Positions 44,744 through 55,589 of a stretch of 64,000 bases of DNA are shown piece after piece. The notes beneath the pieces are model-generated. The model saw only the letters and a program-made list of their open reading frames with translations. It searched no databases and was not told the DNA's origin. The stretch's first letter is position 1. Each line of letters opens with the position of its first letter. Position numbers and translations under genes: made by a program. Source of the DNA: Actinokineospora sp. NBRC 105648. Lineage in GTDB: Bacteria; Actinomycetota; Actinomycetes; Mycobacteriales; Pseudonocardiaceae. Where the stretch lies: assembly GCF_030269645.1 (NCBI RefSeq), contig NZ_BSTR01000004.1:124001-188000 (forward strand), written 5' to 3'.

Positions 44744-45922
44744 TCAGTCCAGGCTGAATGGGTCGTAGGTGATGCGGTCCAGCGGGGTGCCCGCGACGAG
44801 CATCCGGGACACCGTCGAGCGGATCATCCCGGGTGAGCCCGCCACCAGCACGTCCCGGTCCGGCCAGGCGCCGTAGCGGGTGACGATGTCGGCCAGTGTG
44901 CCGTGCTCCACCCCGTAGGCGTCCGGGTCGGACTCCAGCACGGGGGTGACGGTCAACCACGGGTTCGTCACCGCGACGTTCTGCAGGTGCGGCAGGTCGT
45001 AGAGGTCCGCGCGGACCCGGCCGCCGGTGAACAGGTGCACGTGCGGGTTGTCGCCCCACTGGGCCAGGTCGTCGATGATCGAGCGCATCGGCGCGACACC
45101 GGTGCCGCCGGCGATCATCAGCACGTCGCGGCCGCTCGCGCGGTCGACGCCGATGCGGCCCATCGGCGGGCCGAGCCGCCAGCGGTCGCCGACCTTGGCG
45201 TGCGCGACGATCGAGCGGCTGACCCAACCGTTCTCCACGCCGCGGATGTGGAACTCGATCACGCCGTCCGGACTGGGGGCGTTGGCCGGGGTGAAGTACC
45301 GCCACAGCCGCGGCCGCTGCGGGACCTCGACGCTGAGGTACTGACCCGGCTTGTAGACCAGCGGGTAGTCCGGCCGCACCCGCACCACCGCCAGGTCCCA
45401 GCCGAGCCGCTCGTGGTCGACGACCTGGGCGGGCCAGGACGCCGGGCCGTCGTCGGCGGCCGCGGCGTCCAGCATCGCCCGGGCCATGATCGTGTACGCC
45501 TCGGCCCAGGCGCGCTCCACCTCGTCGCTCCAGGCATCGCCCGCGAAGCGCTTGACGGCGGCGATCAGCGCCATGCCGACGGCCTCGTAGTGCGAGCTGA
45601 TCACGCCGAACTTGCGGTGGTCGCGGCCGAGTTGGCGCAGGAACGGCACCAGGTCCTCGGGGCGGTCGACCATCTGCACCACGTGCACCAGCGCGCGCAG
45701 CAGCCGGGACCGCTGGACCTGCATGTTGGCCGGGAACATCTCCCGGGCGCTGGGCTCGATGCTGAACAGCATCCCGTAGAAGAACTGGCCGACCTGGTCC
45801 GCCTGCGGCTCGACGACCGCGAAGCTGTCCCGGACGAGGCGCACCATCGCACTGACGGCGGTGGGGGACTCGTGTCGGGGCTGCGAGGTCGGGATGGGAC
45901 TCACAACTGCGTTGGCTGTCAT
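44744..45922 (-). CDS. Flavohemoglobin-like globin/FAD/NAD(P)H reductase
   Basis: The 392-residue protein has an N-terminal globin domain (SFAVVEPQADQVGQFFYGML; the proximal His is probably in LGRDHRKFG). A ferredoxin-reductase-type FAD domain follows (PGQYLSVEVPQRPRLWRYFTP, holding the RxYS/T-like motif). The NAD domain has VLMIAGGTGVAPMRSIIDDL and VLVAGSPGMIRSTVSRML. Such proteins oxidise NO to nitrate or reduce oxygen. The ATG at 45922 is taken as the start; its ribosome binding site is weak. Confidence 0.88.
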   Translation of the reverse strand: MTANAVVSPIPTSQPRHESPTAVSAMVRLVRDSFAVVEPQADQVGQFFYGMLFSIEPSAREMFPANMQVQRSRLLRALVHVVQMVDRPEDLVPFLRQLGRDHRKFGVISSHYEAVGMALIAAVKRFAGDAWSDEVERAWAEAYTIMARAMLDAAAADDGPASWPAQVVDHERLGWDLAVVRVRPDYPLVYKPGQYLSVEVPQRPRLWRYFTPANAPSPDGVIEFHIRGVENGWVSRSIVAHAKVGDRWRLGPPMGRIGVDRASGRDVLMIAGGTGVAPMRSIIDDLAQWGDNPHVHLFTGGRVRADLYDLPHLQNVAVTNPWLTVTPVLESDPDAYGVEHGTLADIVTRYGAWPDRDVLVAGSPGMIRSTVSRMLVAGTPLDRITYDPFSLD

Positions 45923-46142
45923 GATCGGGGGGTCGACTCCACCTCTCGGGCGCCCGTTAAGGCTGTCACCACGGTACTCGCGCATCCATCCCCCGACGGA
46001 GTGGACAGTAGACGCAAAATTGGCGCTTGAGCGCCTTGATCACACCTTTGTGTCAATCGCGGTAACGCTTCGTGCAGGCCAATCCGTCCAATGGGGTACA
46101 TCGTACGTGCGGGCTACGCGTCCGGGCTGTTCTCGTGGAACG
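45923..46142. other. 220-bp divergent intergenic region
   Basis: No gene is supported. GGCGCTTGAGCGCC at 46022-46035 is a short near-palindrome. No clear NO- or redox-sensor site was recognised. Confidence 0.4.
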
Positions 46143-46667
46143 GTGTCCGGCGTGTCCATCGACCCCCTTCCCCCCGCGGGCGCCGACCTGTTGCGGCTCG
46201 AGTTCGCCGAGGTCCCGCCCGCCGCCGCGCACGCCACCGGACCGCGTGAGCCCGCCGGAGCGGACGCGGGCGGCCTGGTCCTCGACCGGCTCACCGCCCC
46301 GATGATCGAACTGGTGCACCGGATGGAGCTGGCCTACGTCGCCACCGCCGACGCCGAGGGCGCCTGCGACTCCGGCCTGCGGGCCGGTCCACCGGGCTTC
46401 ATCCAGGTGCTCGACGACCGGCACCTCGCCTACGCCGAGTTCGACGCGCCCGCGAGCCTGGACAACATCGGGGAGAACCCGCACGTGGGCATCCTGCTGG
46501 TCGACGCGGCCAAGGCCGTGCAGGTCAACGGCCGGGCCACGGTCCTGGGCGAGGCCGAGCTGCCCAACCGGGTCGGCGCCCGGCACTGGGTGCTGGTCGA
46601 GGTCGAGGAGGCCTACCTGCACCGCCGCGCGGCCGGGCGCCGGCCCGCGCACACTCCCGCGGGCTAG
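46143..46667 (+). CDS. Pyridoxamine 5'-phosphate oxidase-like flavin-binding protein
   Basis: The ~174-residue protein has the split-barrel pattern. FIQVLDDRHLAYAEFDAPASLDNIGENPHVGILLVD is the central block, followed by AVQVNGRATVLGEAEL and a closing strand VLVEVEEAYLHRR. Such proteins bind FMN or F420. The start is uncertain (GTG at 46143 or 46152) because no good binding site is seen. It is transcribed away from the flavohemoglobin-like gene. Confidence 0.8.
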   Translation: MSGVSIDPLPPAGADLLRLEFAEVPPAAAHATGPREPAGADAGGLVLDRLTAPMIELVHRMELAYVATADAEGACDSGLRAGPPGFIQVLDDRHLAYAEFDAPASLDNIGENPHVGILLVDAAKAVQVNGRATVLGEAELPNRVGARHWVLVEVEEAYLHRRAAGRRPAHTPAG

Positions 46668-46747
46668 GACTCCGGTGGGCTGGGCTCCCCCTGCCGGGGA
46701 TGTCCGGTTAGCGTTCCGCACGCGGGGGTCGAGAAAGGGACGCAGGG

Positions 46748-47191
46748 TTGGCGGACGCGGACGACCGCGAGGCGGCGGCGCAGGACCTGGAGCGGGAGCT
46801 GTCGAAGCTCTTCGGCCGGGCGCGCAGTCTCTCGCTCACCTTGGCGGCACGGGTGCACCCCGGGCTGGACGGCGCCTCCTACGCCCTCCTGGTCCACCTG
46901 AGCGGCATCGGGCCGGTGCGGGCCGCCGACGTGGTCGAGCGCACCGGGCTGGACAAGTCCACCGTCAGCAGGCAGATCGCCCGGCTGGCGCAACTGGACC
47001 TGGTCGAGCGGGTGCCCGACCCGTCCGACGGCCGCGCCCGGCTGGTCCAGCTGACCGAGACCGGTGCCGCCCGGCTGACGAAGGTGCGCGAGGACCGCCG
47101 CGTGCAGCTGCGCGCGAAGTTCACCGACTGGTCCGCCGCCGACATCCACCAGTTCTCCCGCCTGCTGGGCCGGTTCAACGCGGACCTCTGA
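46748..47191 (+). CDS. MarR family transcriptional regulator
   Basis: The 147-residue regulator has a winged helix (GPVRAADVVERTGLDKSTVSRQ, listed as residues ~57-78) with the wing VPDPSDGRARLVQLTETG and dimerisation helices at both ends. It starts with TTG at 46748 after AGGG. It could regulate the preceding flavin-binding gene or itself. Confidence 0.85.
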   Translation: MADADDREAAAQDLERELSKLFGRARSLSLTLAARVHPGLDGASYALLVHLSGIGPVRAADVVERTGLDKSTVSRQIARLAQLDLVERVPDPSDGRARLVQLTETGAARLTKVREDRRVQLRAKFTDWSAADIHQFSRLLGRFNADL

Positions 47192-47479
47192 CCGGGCGTG
47201 CGTGCCGAGGCGCGGTGATCACGGCGCCGGTCGCCCCGGCGCTGGTTGCCGCCTTCGGCTGCCGACTCGGGGCCGGCAGCGTTGATCTTCAGGCGTGGCT
47301 GGTCGCCGCGGAGCGCGGCCCGCCCGAGTCGCCCGCACCGGCCCCGACCAGCGAAGATGTGACCGGTGTCTCGTTGCCCGTCGTTAACCCGCGGCGGGTC
47401 CCTCGCGGCGACCGCGATCCGTGATCGAATTGGCGCAGGTCACCACCCGTGAAGCCCAAACACGAGTGGGTGACTGATG

Positions 47480-47543
47480 TTGTCCACCGGCCTGTGGATA
47501 AGGACCTGGGCATTGTGGATAAGTGGATTACTTGTGTGGATAG
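47480..47543. promoter_or_regulatory. Cluster of four DnaA-box-like nonamers, three at 21-bp spacing
   Basis: TTGTCCACC (47480-47488) is on one strand. TGTGGATAA (47493-47501), TGTGGATAA (47514-47522) and TGTGGATAG (47535-47543) are on the other, at exact 21-bp intervals. TTATCCACA and TTGTCCACA are the known DnaA consensus forms. The spacing of two helical turns puts them on one face of DNA. Confidence 0.65.
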
Positions 47544-47563
47544 CACGATTGCGACATGTGGGT

Positions 47564-47583
47564 GACCACCCGATCGGGTGGTC
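47564..47583. promoter_or_regulatory. 20-bp perfect palindrome
   Basis: GACCACCCGATCGGGTGGTC is a perfect dyad about 80 bp before the HspR box of clpB. It could be a regulator binding site or a short hairpin. No matching regulator is identified. Confidence 0.5.
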
Positions 47584-47661
47584 CTGCTCGGCCTCAGCTC
47601 TCGGTGGAGTGGTCGTACGTCTGCTGTTCACCTGATCCGTGATCGCGGGCACCAGTTCGGA

Positions 47662-47682
47662 CTTGAGCGGAACTCGCTCAAC
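47662..47682 (+). promoter_or_regulatory. HspR-binding (HAIR) box upstream of clpB
   Basis: CTTGAGC-N7-GCTCAAC lies 48 bp before the clpB ATG and matches the HAIR consensus closely. It places clpB in the HspR regulon with the dnaK operon. Confidence 0.9.
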
Positions 47683-47729
47683 TTTGCTGACGTTGACCCG
47701 GTAGACAGTGCGGCGACCCGAGGTGGGAG

Positions 47730-50324
<2,595 letters not shown>

Positions 50325-50366
50325 CCGGCCGCGGGAGGCCCGCCCGGCGCTCCACGTGATCATCTC

Positions 50367-50402
50367 GGCGCCCCGGTTCCGCGACACAGGGGCCGGGGCG
50401 CC
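50367..50402 (+). terminator. Hairpin terminator after clpB
   Basis: GGCGCCCCGG (50367-50376) pairs perfectly with 50393-50402 around a 16-nt loop, 43 nt beyond the clpB stop. No T-run is present. Confidence 0.65.
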
Positions 50403-50411
50403 CCCGTGATC

Positions 50412-50439
50412 TTGAACAAGCCGCGATGACGACTACGCT
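50412..50439 (+). promoter_or_regulatory. Promoter with TTGAAC and TACGCT hexamers
   Basis: TTGAAC (50412-50417) and TACGCT (50434-50439) are 16 bp apart and lie 7 nt before the GTG at 50447. This is a near-consensus housekeeping promoter giving a leaderless mRNA. Confidence 0.65.
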
Positions 50440-50446
50440 GCCCCAC

Positions 50447-51151
50447 GTGGGCATCCCCGCGTGGGTCTGGTTCGTCATCGCGGTCGTCGCAGCAGTCGCG
50501 GGCGGCCTGTTCTTGCTGCGCGATCGAGCGCTGCTCACCTCGCGCAACCGGGAGCGCCGCCGGTGGGCGGCCCTGCGCGGCTGGCAGTTCGCCGAGTCCG
50601 ACCCGCAGCTGCCGTCGCAGTGGAGCGGCGGCGCCGTGGCCTACTACGGCGACGGCGTGGCCAGGGACGTGGTGGCGGGCTCGACCTTCACCGCCGACGG
50701 CAGGCGCAAGGTCTACGTCTTCGACCTGGAGGCCGGTGGCCGGGTCAACGTGGTGATCGCCGCGGTGCAGTGCCGCCGGGTGCACCCGGTCGTGCTGGAG
50801 CTGTGGGTGCCGAGCACCCCGTTCCAGCGCGAGCACATGCCCGAGCTGCTCGGCCCGGTCGGCCAGCGCTACGCCTTCGTCTCCGACATCGCCGCCGCCC
50901 GGGCGCTGATCACCCCGGACCTGGTCGACGCCACCGAGGAGATCGGCCAGGACATCGCGGTCGCCTGGATCGAGGCGGGCTGGGTGCTGGCCGCCGCCGC
51001 GCCCTCGTCCAGCCCGTCCCGGCTGGAGCGGCTGCTGCGCGGCATCGGCGAGATCGCCGACGTGGTCGACCCGTTCGACACCGAGGAGGCCGCGGTCGCC
51101 GCCGAGCCCTCGGCCGAGGCGGGCAGCAAGCCGGGCTCCACGGACTCCTGA
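50447..51151 (+). CDS. Conserved membrane-anchored protein of unknown function
   Basis: The ~234-residue protein has one N-terminal membrane helix (WVWFVIAVVAAVAGGLFLL), then a soluble domain with ERRRWAALRGWQFAESDPQLP and RKVYVFDLEAGGRVNVVIAA, and an acidic Ala-rich tail. Related proteins are common in actinomycetes, but I know no function. The GTG at 50447 is chosen from the promoter spacing; the in-frame ATG at 50426 would lie inside the -35/-10 spacer. Confidence 0.75.
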   Translation: MGIPAWVWFVIAVVAAVAGGLFLLRDRALLTSRNRERRRWAALRGWQFAESDPQLPSQWSGGAVAYYGDGVARDVVAGSTFTADGRRKVYVFDLEAGGRVNVVIAAVQCRRVHPVVLELWVPSTPFQREHMPELLGPVGQRYAFVSDIAAARALITPDLVDATEEIGQDIAVAWIEAGWVLAAAAPSSSPSRLERLLRGIGEIADVVDPFDTEEAAVAAEPSAEAGSKPGSTDS

Positions 51152-51180
51152 CCCGGAGTCCTCTCTGACCGGGAGTCCTC

Positions 51181-52098
51181 TCAGCGTCCGGCCGCGCTGC
51201 GCCCCAGTTCGGTCTGGCCGTGCCGCACGCTGCGGCCGTCCCGGCGCGTCGTCACGAAGCCCGCCGCGCGCAGGACGCTCGCGTGCTCGGACGCGGTGGC
51301 CGGGCTGACGCCGAGCCGGTCGGCCAGCTCACCGGTCGTGCGTTCGACCGCCAGCTCGCGCAGCACCGCGGCCCGGGTCCGGCCGAGCAGGTCGGCGAGC
51401 GGGTCGCCCTCCGGGGCCGGGGCGGTCAGCCGCAACGGGTCGCGGGCCGGGTAGACGATGAAGCAGGCCGCGGGCTCGACCAGGATCCGGGGCCTGCCGC
51501 GCAGGAACACCGACGGGACCACCCACACGTCGTGCCCGGCGAGGGTGATCTCCAGGTCGGGTCCGGGCAGTTCGAGGACCGGGCTGCGCCACCGGACCCC
51601 CGGGTGCAGCGACTCCAGCAGGCCGACCACGCCGCCGCGGGCCAGCACCGCCGCGCGGTGGGCCAGGTCGTCCGCGACGATCCGGCGCACCACCGGCAGG
51701 TCCTCGGCGAACGCGCGGTGGTAGCGGGCGAGCGCCGCGGTGACCGCCCTGCGCACGTCCCGGTCGCCGCGCCCCAGCGGGCCCGGTCGGCCGACCGCGG
51801 CCAGGTCGACGGCCAGCCGGGCGGTGGGCACCGACTCGATCCGGTCCGCCAGCCGGGCCGGGTCGTCGGTCCGCATGATCATGAACAGCGGCGGGTTGTA
51901 GTCCGGCAGCAGGTCCAGCAGCGGCGGCACCGCGCGCTGGTCGAGCCTGCTGACGAGCCGCTCGCGCCAGGGGGCGAAGACCGGGGTCGGCCGGGCCAGC
52001 AGCGGGATGCTGAACACCGCCTCGACCATGTCCGCGACCCCGGTGGGCGGCACCCTGGTCCGGACGAGCTCGTCGACACCGAACCGGATGCGCACCAT
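51181..52098 (-). CDS. ArsR-type winged-helix regulator (DUF5937-like)
   Basis: The 305-residue protein has an N-terminal domain of ~200 residues (FGVDELVRTRVPPTGVADMV, then PWRERLVSRLDQRAVPPLL) and a C-terminal ArsR-like helix-turn-helix (RTTGELADRLGVSPATASEH, then RRDGRSVRH as wing). This fits the DUF5937/ArsR arrangement of actinobacteria. The ATG at 52098 follows GGTGGGA. A perfect 9-bp dyad 18 bp upstream is a likely autoregulatory site. Confidence 0.83.
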   Translation of the reverse strand: MVRIRFGVDELVRTRVPPTGVADMVEAVFSIPLLARPTPVFAPWRERLVSRLDQRAVPPLLDLLPDYNPPLFMIMRTDDPARLADRIESVPTARLAVDLAAVGRPGPLGRGDRDVRRAVTAALARYHRAFAEDLPVVRRIVADDLAHRAAVLARGGVVGLLESLHPGVRWRSPVLELPGPDLEITLAGHDVWVVPSVFLRGRPRILVEPAACFIVYPARDPLRLTAPAPEGDPLADLLGRTRAAVLRELAVERTTGELADRLGVSPATASEHASVLRAAGFVTTRRDGRSVRHGQTELGRSAAGR

Positions 52099-52115
52099 CG
52101 CCCTGGATGGTCCCA

Positions 52116-52137
52116 CCTTTCGGCCTCCGCCGAAAGG
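52116..52137. promoter_or_regulatory. Dyad upstream of the ArsR-type gene
   Basis: CCTTTCGGC (52116-52124) and GCCGAAAGG (52129-52137) form a perfect 9-bp inverted repeat with a 4-nt centre, just before the regulator's ATG. It suits a dimeric winged-helix protein. Confidence 0.6.
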
Positions 52138-52245
52138 ATGGCCCCGGACCGCTGGTGTTTGCCACGATCGGGGCAGCCCGCCGCGGGGTGGGGGGTCTTC
52201 GCGGCGGGCGTTCTCAACTCCACCCAAACGGTTCCGGTGGTGATT

Positions 52246-52259
52246 ACCTATTAGTAGGT
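52246..52259. promoter_or_regulatory. Palindrome overlapping the -10 of the SDR gene
   Basis: ACCTATTAGTAGGT is a near-perfect 14-bp dyad (12 of 14 positions). It covers most of TAGGTT (52255-52260), a -10 hexamer 7 nt before the ATG at 52268. A repressor binding here would block a leaderless transcript. Confidence 0.55.
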
Positions 52260-52267
52260 TTGGTGCC

Positions 52268-53047
52268 ATGCCAACTGCGCTCATCACCGGTGCCACCGCG
52301 GGTATCGGCGCGGCCTTCGCCCGCAGGCTCGCCGCCGACGGGTACGACCTGGTCATCGTCGCCCGCACCACCGAGCGGCTCAAGGAGGTCGCCGCGGAGT
52401 TGGCCGCGGCGCACGGGGTGCGGGTGCAGACCCTGACCGCCGACCTGTCGACCACCCGGGCGCGCAAGCGGGTCGAGGCGCGGCTCGCCGACCAGGAGCG
52501 CCCGGTCGACCTGCTGGTCAACAACGCGGGCTTCGGCACCCGCGGCGCGTTCGCCGAGGCCGATGTGGACTGGCTGCAGAACCAGCTCGACGTCAACGTC
52601 ACCAGCGTGCTGCGGCTCACCCGGGCCGCGCTGCCCGGGATGATCGCCCGCGGCCACGGCGGGGTGATCAACGTCTCCAGCATCGCGGGCTTCTTCCCGG
52701 TCACCGGACCGTCCTACGGGGCCACCAAGGCCTACGTGACCGCGCTGTCCGAGGGGCTCGCCGCGAACCTCGCGGGCACCGGCGTGCGGGTGGTCGCGCT
52801 GTGCCCCGGGTTCACCCGCACGGAGTTCCACGACCGGGCGGGCGACGACATGTCCACCCTGCCCGGTTTCCTCTGGCTGCAGGCCGACCGGGTGGTCGCC
52901 GACGCCCTCGACGACCTGCGGCACAACCGGTCCCGCTCGGTGCCGGGCGCACCGTACAAGGCACTGCTCGGCGTGACCAAGCTCCTGCCCCGCGGGCTGC
53001 TGCGTTTCCTGGGGAAGCGGGCCGCCGCGGGCCGCGACCGAGGTTAG
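52268..53047 (+). CDS. Short-chain dehydrogenase/reductase
   Basis: The 259-residue oxidoreductase has [19 protein letters not shown] (NAD(P) site TGxxxGIG), [12 protein letters not shown] (NNAG), a Ser in [11 protein letters not shown] and the catalytic YGATK. It resembles the DltE/YqjQ-type classical SDRs. The substrate is unknown. It is divergent from the ArsR-type gene. Confidence 0.9.
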   Translation: MPTALITGATAGIGAAFARRLAADGYDLVIVARTTERLKEVAAELAAAHGVRVQTLTADLSTTRARKRVEARLADQERPVDLLVNNAGFGTRGAFAEADVDWLQNQLDVNVTSVLRLTRAALPGMIARGHGGVINVSSIAGFFPVTGPSYGATKAYVTALSEGLAANLAGTGVRVVALCPGFTRTEFHDRAGDDMSTLPGFLWLQADRVVADALDDLRHNRSRSVPGAPYKALLGVTKLLPRGLLRFLGKRAAAGRDRG

Positions 53048-53057
53048 GCTCCCGGGC

Positions 53058-53867
53058 ATGACGAATCCGCAGCCCGGGTGGTACCCCGACTCGCCCGGCT
53101 CCACAGTCCTGCGCTGGTGGGACGGCAACCAGTGGACCAACAACACCCAGCAGCAGCCGCGCAGCGACGCCAGCGGCTGGGAGATCCCGATCGGCCAGGG
53201 ACCCGACCCGGCCCGCATCCAGGAGCAGCAGCGCCGCGCGGGTGTCGGCCAGGTCGGCCAGGGTGGCGGCACCCTGTTCACCGAGCCGGTGCTGGTGGTG
53301 AACCAGAAGGTCAAGCTCATCGAGATGTCGAACGAGTACTCGGTGTTCGACCAGCAGGGCCGCCAGATCGGCTCGGTCGCCCAGGTGGGGCAGAGCGCGC
53401 TGAAGAAGGCCGTCCGGTTCCTGGGCAGCTACGACCAGTTCTTCACCCACAAGCTCGAGGTCCGCGACGTCAACCACCAGACGGTGCTGCGGCTCACCCG
53501 GCCGGCGAAGTTCGTGAAGTCGCGGATGATCGTCGAGCGCGGCGACGGCGCGCCGATCGGCGAGATCGTGCAGCAGAACGTGTTCGGCAAGATCCGCTTC
53601 TCGTTCGTGGTCAACGGCCAGGACATCGGCGGCATCCAGGCGGAGAACTGGCGGGCCTGGAACTTCGCCGTGGTCGACCACACCGGTGCCGAGGTCGCGC
53701 GGATCACCAAGACGTTCGAGGGCGTGGCCAAGACGCTGTTCACCAACGCGGACAACTACGTGCTGCAGATCCACCGGCCGCTGCCGGACCCGCTGATCTC
53801 GATGGTGGTCGCCTCGGCACTCACCGTCGACACCGCGCTCAAGCAGGACAGCCGGGGCTTCGGCTGA
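53058..53867 (+). CDS. DUF2510/phospholipid scramblase-like (LURP-one-related) protein
   Basis: The 269-residue protein begins with the DUF2510 motif (GWYPDSPGSTVLRWWDGNQWT). The rest resembles the scramblase/LURP-one-related beta-barrel: LVVNQKVKLIEMSNEYSVFD, then LRLTRPAKFVKSRMIVE and WNFAVVDHTGAEVARITKTF. Its function in bacteria is unclear. TAGGCT ends 7 nt before the ATG, inside the upstream gene's last codons. Confidence 0.82.
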   Translation: MTNPQPGWYPDSPGSTVLRWWDGNQWTNNTQQQPRSDASGWEIPIGQGPDPARIQEQQRRAGVGQVGQGGGTLFTEPVLVVNQKVKLIEMSNEYSVFDQQGRQIGSVAQVGQSALKKAVRFLGSYDQFFTHKLEVRDVNHQTVLRLTRPAKFVKSRMIVERGDGAPIGEIVQQNVFGKIRFSFVVNGQDIGGIQAENWRAWNFAVVDHTGAEVARITKTFEGVAKTLFTNADNYVLQIHRPLPDPLISMVVASALTVDTALKQDSRGFG

Positions 53868-53877
53868 GTCGGGGCGC

Positions 53878-54471
53878 ATGGCAGGCTTGCGCCTCGTGCG
53901 AACCGCTCCGACTGTCGACCCAGCAACCAAGGGCGAACTGGCCCGCCTGGTGAGCGAGCTTGCCGTGGTGCACGGCAAGGTCACGCTCGCGTCCGGCAAG
54001 GAGGCCGACTACTACGTCGACCTCCGCCGGGCCACCCTCCACCACGCCGCGGCACCGCTGATCGGGCGGCTGCTGCGCGGGCTCACCGGCGACTGGGACT
54101 ACGTCGCCGCGGGCGGCCTGACCCTCGGCGCCGACCCGGTCGCGCTGGCGATGATGCACGCCGCCGCGGCCGCCGGTGAGGTGCTCGACGCCTTCGTGGT
54201 CCGCAAGGACGCCAAGGCGCACGGCCTACAGCGGCGGATCGAGGGCATCGAGGTCAGCGGGCAGCGGGTGCTCGCGGTCGAGGACACCTCCACGACCGGG
54301 GGCAGCGTGCTCACCGCCGTCGACGCGCTGCAGGAGGCGGGCGCGGTCGTGATCGGCGTGGTCACCGTGGTCGACCGGGACACCGGCGCCCGCGAGGCCA
54401 TCGAGGCGCGTGGGCTGCCGTACCGCTCGCTGCTCGGGTTGGCCGACCTCGGCCTGGTCGACACCGACTGA
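53878..54471 (+). CDS. pyrE: Orotate phosphoribosyltransferase
   Basis: The 197-residue enzyme makes OMP from orotate and PRPP in pyrimidine synthesis. It shows KVTLASGKEADYYVDLRRAT, VRKDAKAHGLQRRIEG (catalytic Lys loop) and the PRPP site RVLAVEDTSTTGGSVLTAVD. It starts 10 nt after the previous gene. No other pyr gene is adjacent. Confidence 0.93.
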   Translation: MAGLRLVRTAPTVDPATKGELARLVSELAVVHGKVTLASGKEADYYVDLRRATLHHAAAPLIGRLLRGLTGDWDYVAAGGLTLGADPVALAMMHAAAAAGEVLDAFVVRKDAKAHGLQRRIEGIEVSGQRVLAVEDTSTTGGSVLTAVDALQEAGAVVIGVVTVVDRDTGAREAIEARGLPYRSLLGLADLGLVDTD

Positions 54472-54555
54472 CCAGCGCCGACCCGGGTGGACCTGCCCCA
54501 ACTTGGGTACTTTGGAAGTACTCGCCGGTTCTACCGGTGGTTGGGGAGGTGGCCG

Positions 54556-54936
54556 GTGTTCGCTGTGCTCGCCCATGCGACCGTGTTCGTGCACTTCGTG
54601 GCGTTGCTCTACATCGGCCTGGGCGGTTTCCTCGCCTGGAGATGGCCCAGGTCGATCTTCCTGCACCTGCTCTTCGCCGCCTGGGGCGTGATCGTCAACG
54701 TCACGTCCGCGGCCTGCCCGCTGACCTCGCTGGAGAACTTCTTTCGGGCGAAGCAGGGTCTCGGTCCGCTTCCCGGTGGCTTCAACGAGTACTACATCTT
54801 CGGTGAGATCCTGCCCACCGGCTACATTGGCCTCGCCGTGGCGGTCGGTGTCGCGGCGTTGGTGACCTCTTACGCGGGTGTGTACATCCAGTGGCGGAAT
54901 CGCAAGAGCACGAGCCGGATGGTCCCGGTGAAGTAG
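54556..54936 (+). CDS. DUF2784 family membrane protein
   Basis: The 126-residue protein has about three to four membrane helices (VLAHATVFVHFVALLYIGLG, LLFAAWGVIVNVTSAACPLT, TGYIGLAVAVGVAALVTSYA), with the family's CPLTSLENFFR block in between. Its function is unknown. The GTG at 54556 is preferred because GGGGAGG lies 6-7 nt upstream and the first helix follows directly; an ATG-like GTG at 54487 would add a non-family tail. Confidence 0.85.
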   Translation: MFAVLAHATVFVHFVALLYIGLGGFLAWRWPRSIFLHLLFAAWGVIVNVTSAACPLTSLENFFRAKQGLGPLPGGFNEYYIFGEILPTGYIGLAVAVGVAALVTSYAGVYIQWRNRKSTSRMVPVK

Positions 54937-55589
54937 GGCCGACGGGTGGAGTAGGGCCAACGGAGTGGGTCTTCGGTGACCCGGTCGGGGTCGGCCCGTG
55001 GCCGGGCGAGTGGCCCGAGGGCGCGCGGTACGACCCCGAGCTGCTGGCCGGGGGCGACCGCCGCAACGTGGTCGACGCCTACCGCTACTGGAGCCGGGCC
55101 GCGGTGGTCGCCGACCTCGACGAGCGCAGGCACGACTTCCACGTCGCCATCGAGAACTTCCAGCACGACCACAACATCGGGACCGTGGTCCGCACCGCCA
55201 ACGCCTTCGCCGCGCGGGCGGTGCACATCGTGGGGCGCAAGCGGTGGAACCGGCGCGGGGCCATGGTCACCGACCGATACCAGCACGTGCACCACCACCC
55301 GACCGTCGAGTCGCTTGTGGACTATGCGGCCACGGAGGGTCTCGCTGTGGTGGGGGTCGACAACACCCCCGGCTCGGTTCCGGTTGAAACCGCCACCCTG
55401 CCGCGCCGCTGCGTTCTCCTCTTCGGCCAAGAGGGGCCAGGGCTGACCGACGAGGCCCGGGCGGGCGCGGACCTGCTCGTGTCCATTGCGCAGTTCGGCT
55501 CCACCCGGTCGATCAACGCCGGGGTGGCGGCCGGGATCGTGATGCACGCGTGGATCCGCGCGCATGCCGACCTCAGTCGAGCCTGGTGA
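54891..55589 (+). CDS. SpoU/TrmH-family RNA 2'-O-methyltransferase
   Basis: The 232-residue enzyme has FHVAIENFQHDHNIGTVVRTANAF as the N-terminal SPOUT block (residues ~84-107), LLFGQEGPGLTDEA (motif 2) and VSIAQFGSTRSINAGVAAGIV (motif 3 with the knot). It methylates a ribose in rRNA or tRNA. The start at 54891 overlaps DUF2784 by 46 nt; the short N-terminal tail contains a small repeat (VGPTGGVGPTE) and its true start could be later. Confidence 0.88.
   Translation: MAESQEHEPDGPGEVGPTGGVGPTEWVFGDPVGVGPWPGEWPEGARYDPELLAGGDRRNVVDAYRYWSRAAVVADLDERRHDFHVAIENFQHDHNIGTVVRTANAFAARAVHIVGRKRWNRRGAMVTDRYQHVHHHPTVESLVDYAATEGLAVVGVDNTPGSVPVETATLPRRCVLLFGQEGPGLTDEARAGADLLVSIAQFGSTRSINAGVAAGIVMHAWIRAHADLSRAW

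Larger units (their letters stand above)
47192..47661. other. Intergenic region before clpB with DnaA-box cluster and palindrome
   Basis: No protein gene is supported. The region includes four DnaA-box-like nonamers (47480-47543) and a 20-bp perfect palindrome (47564-47583), followed by the clpB HspR box. The part 47192-47470 shows nothing recognisable. Confidence 0.6.

Noticed and set aside
47480-47543. Chromosomal origin of replication
   Set aside because: There are only four DnaA boxes, no dnaA or dnaN genes adjacent and no AT-rich unwinding region, so oriC is unlikely.
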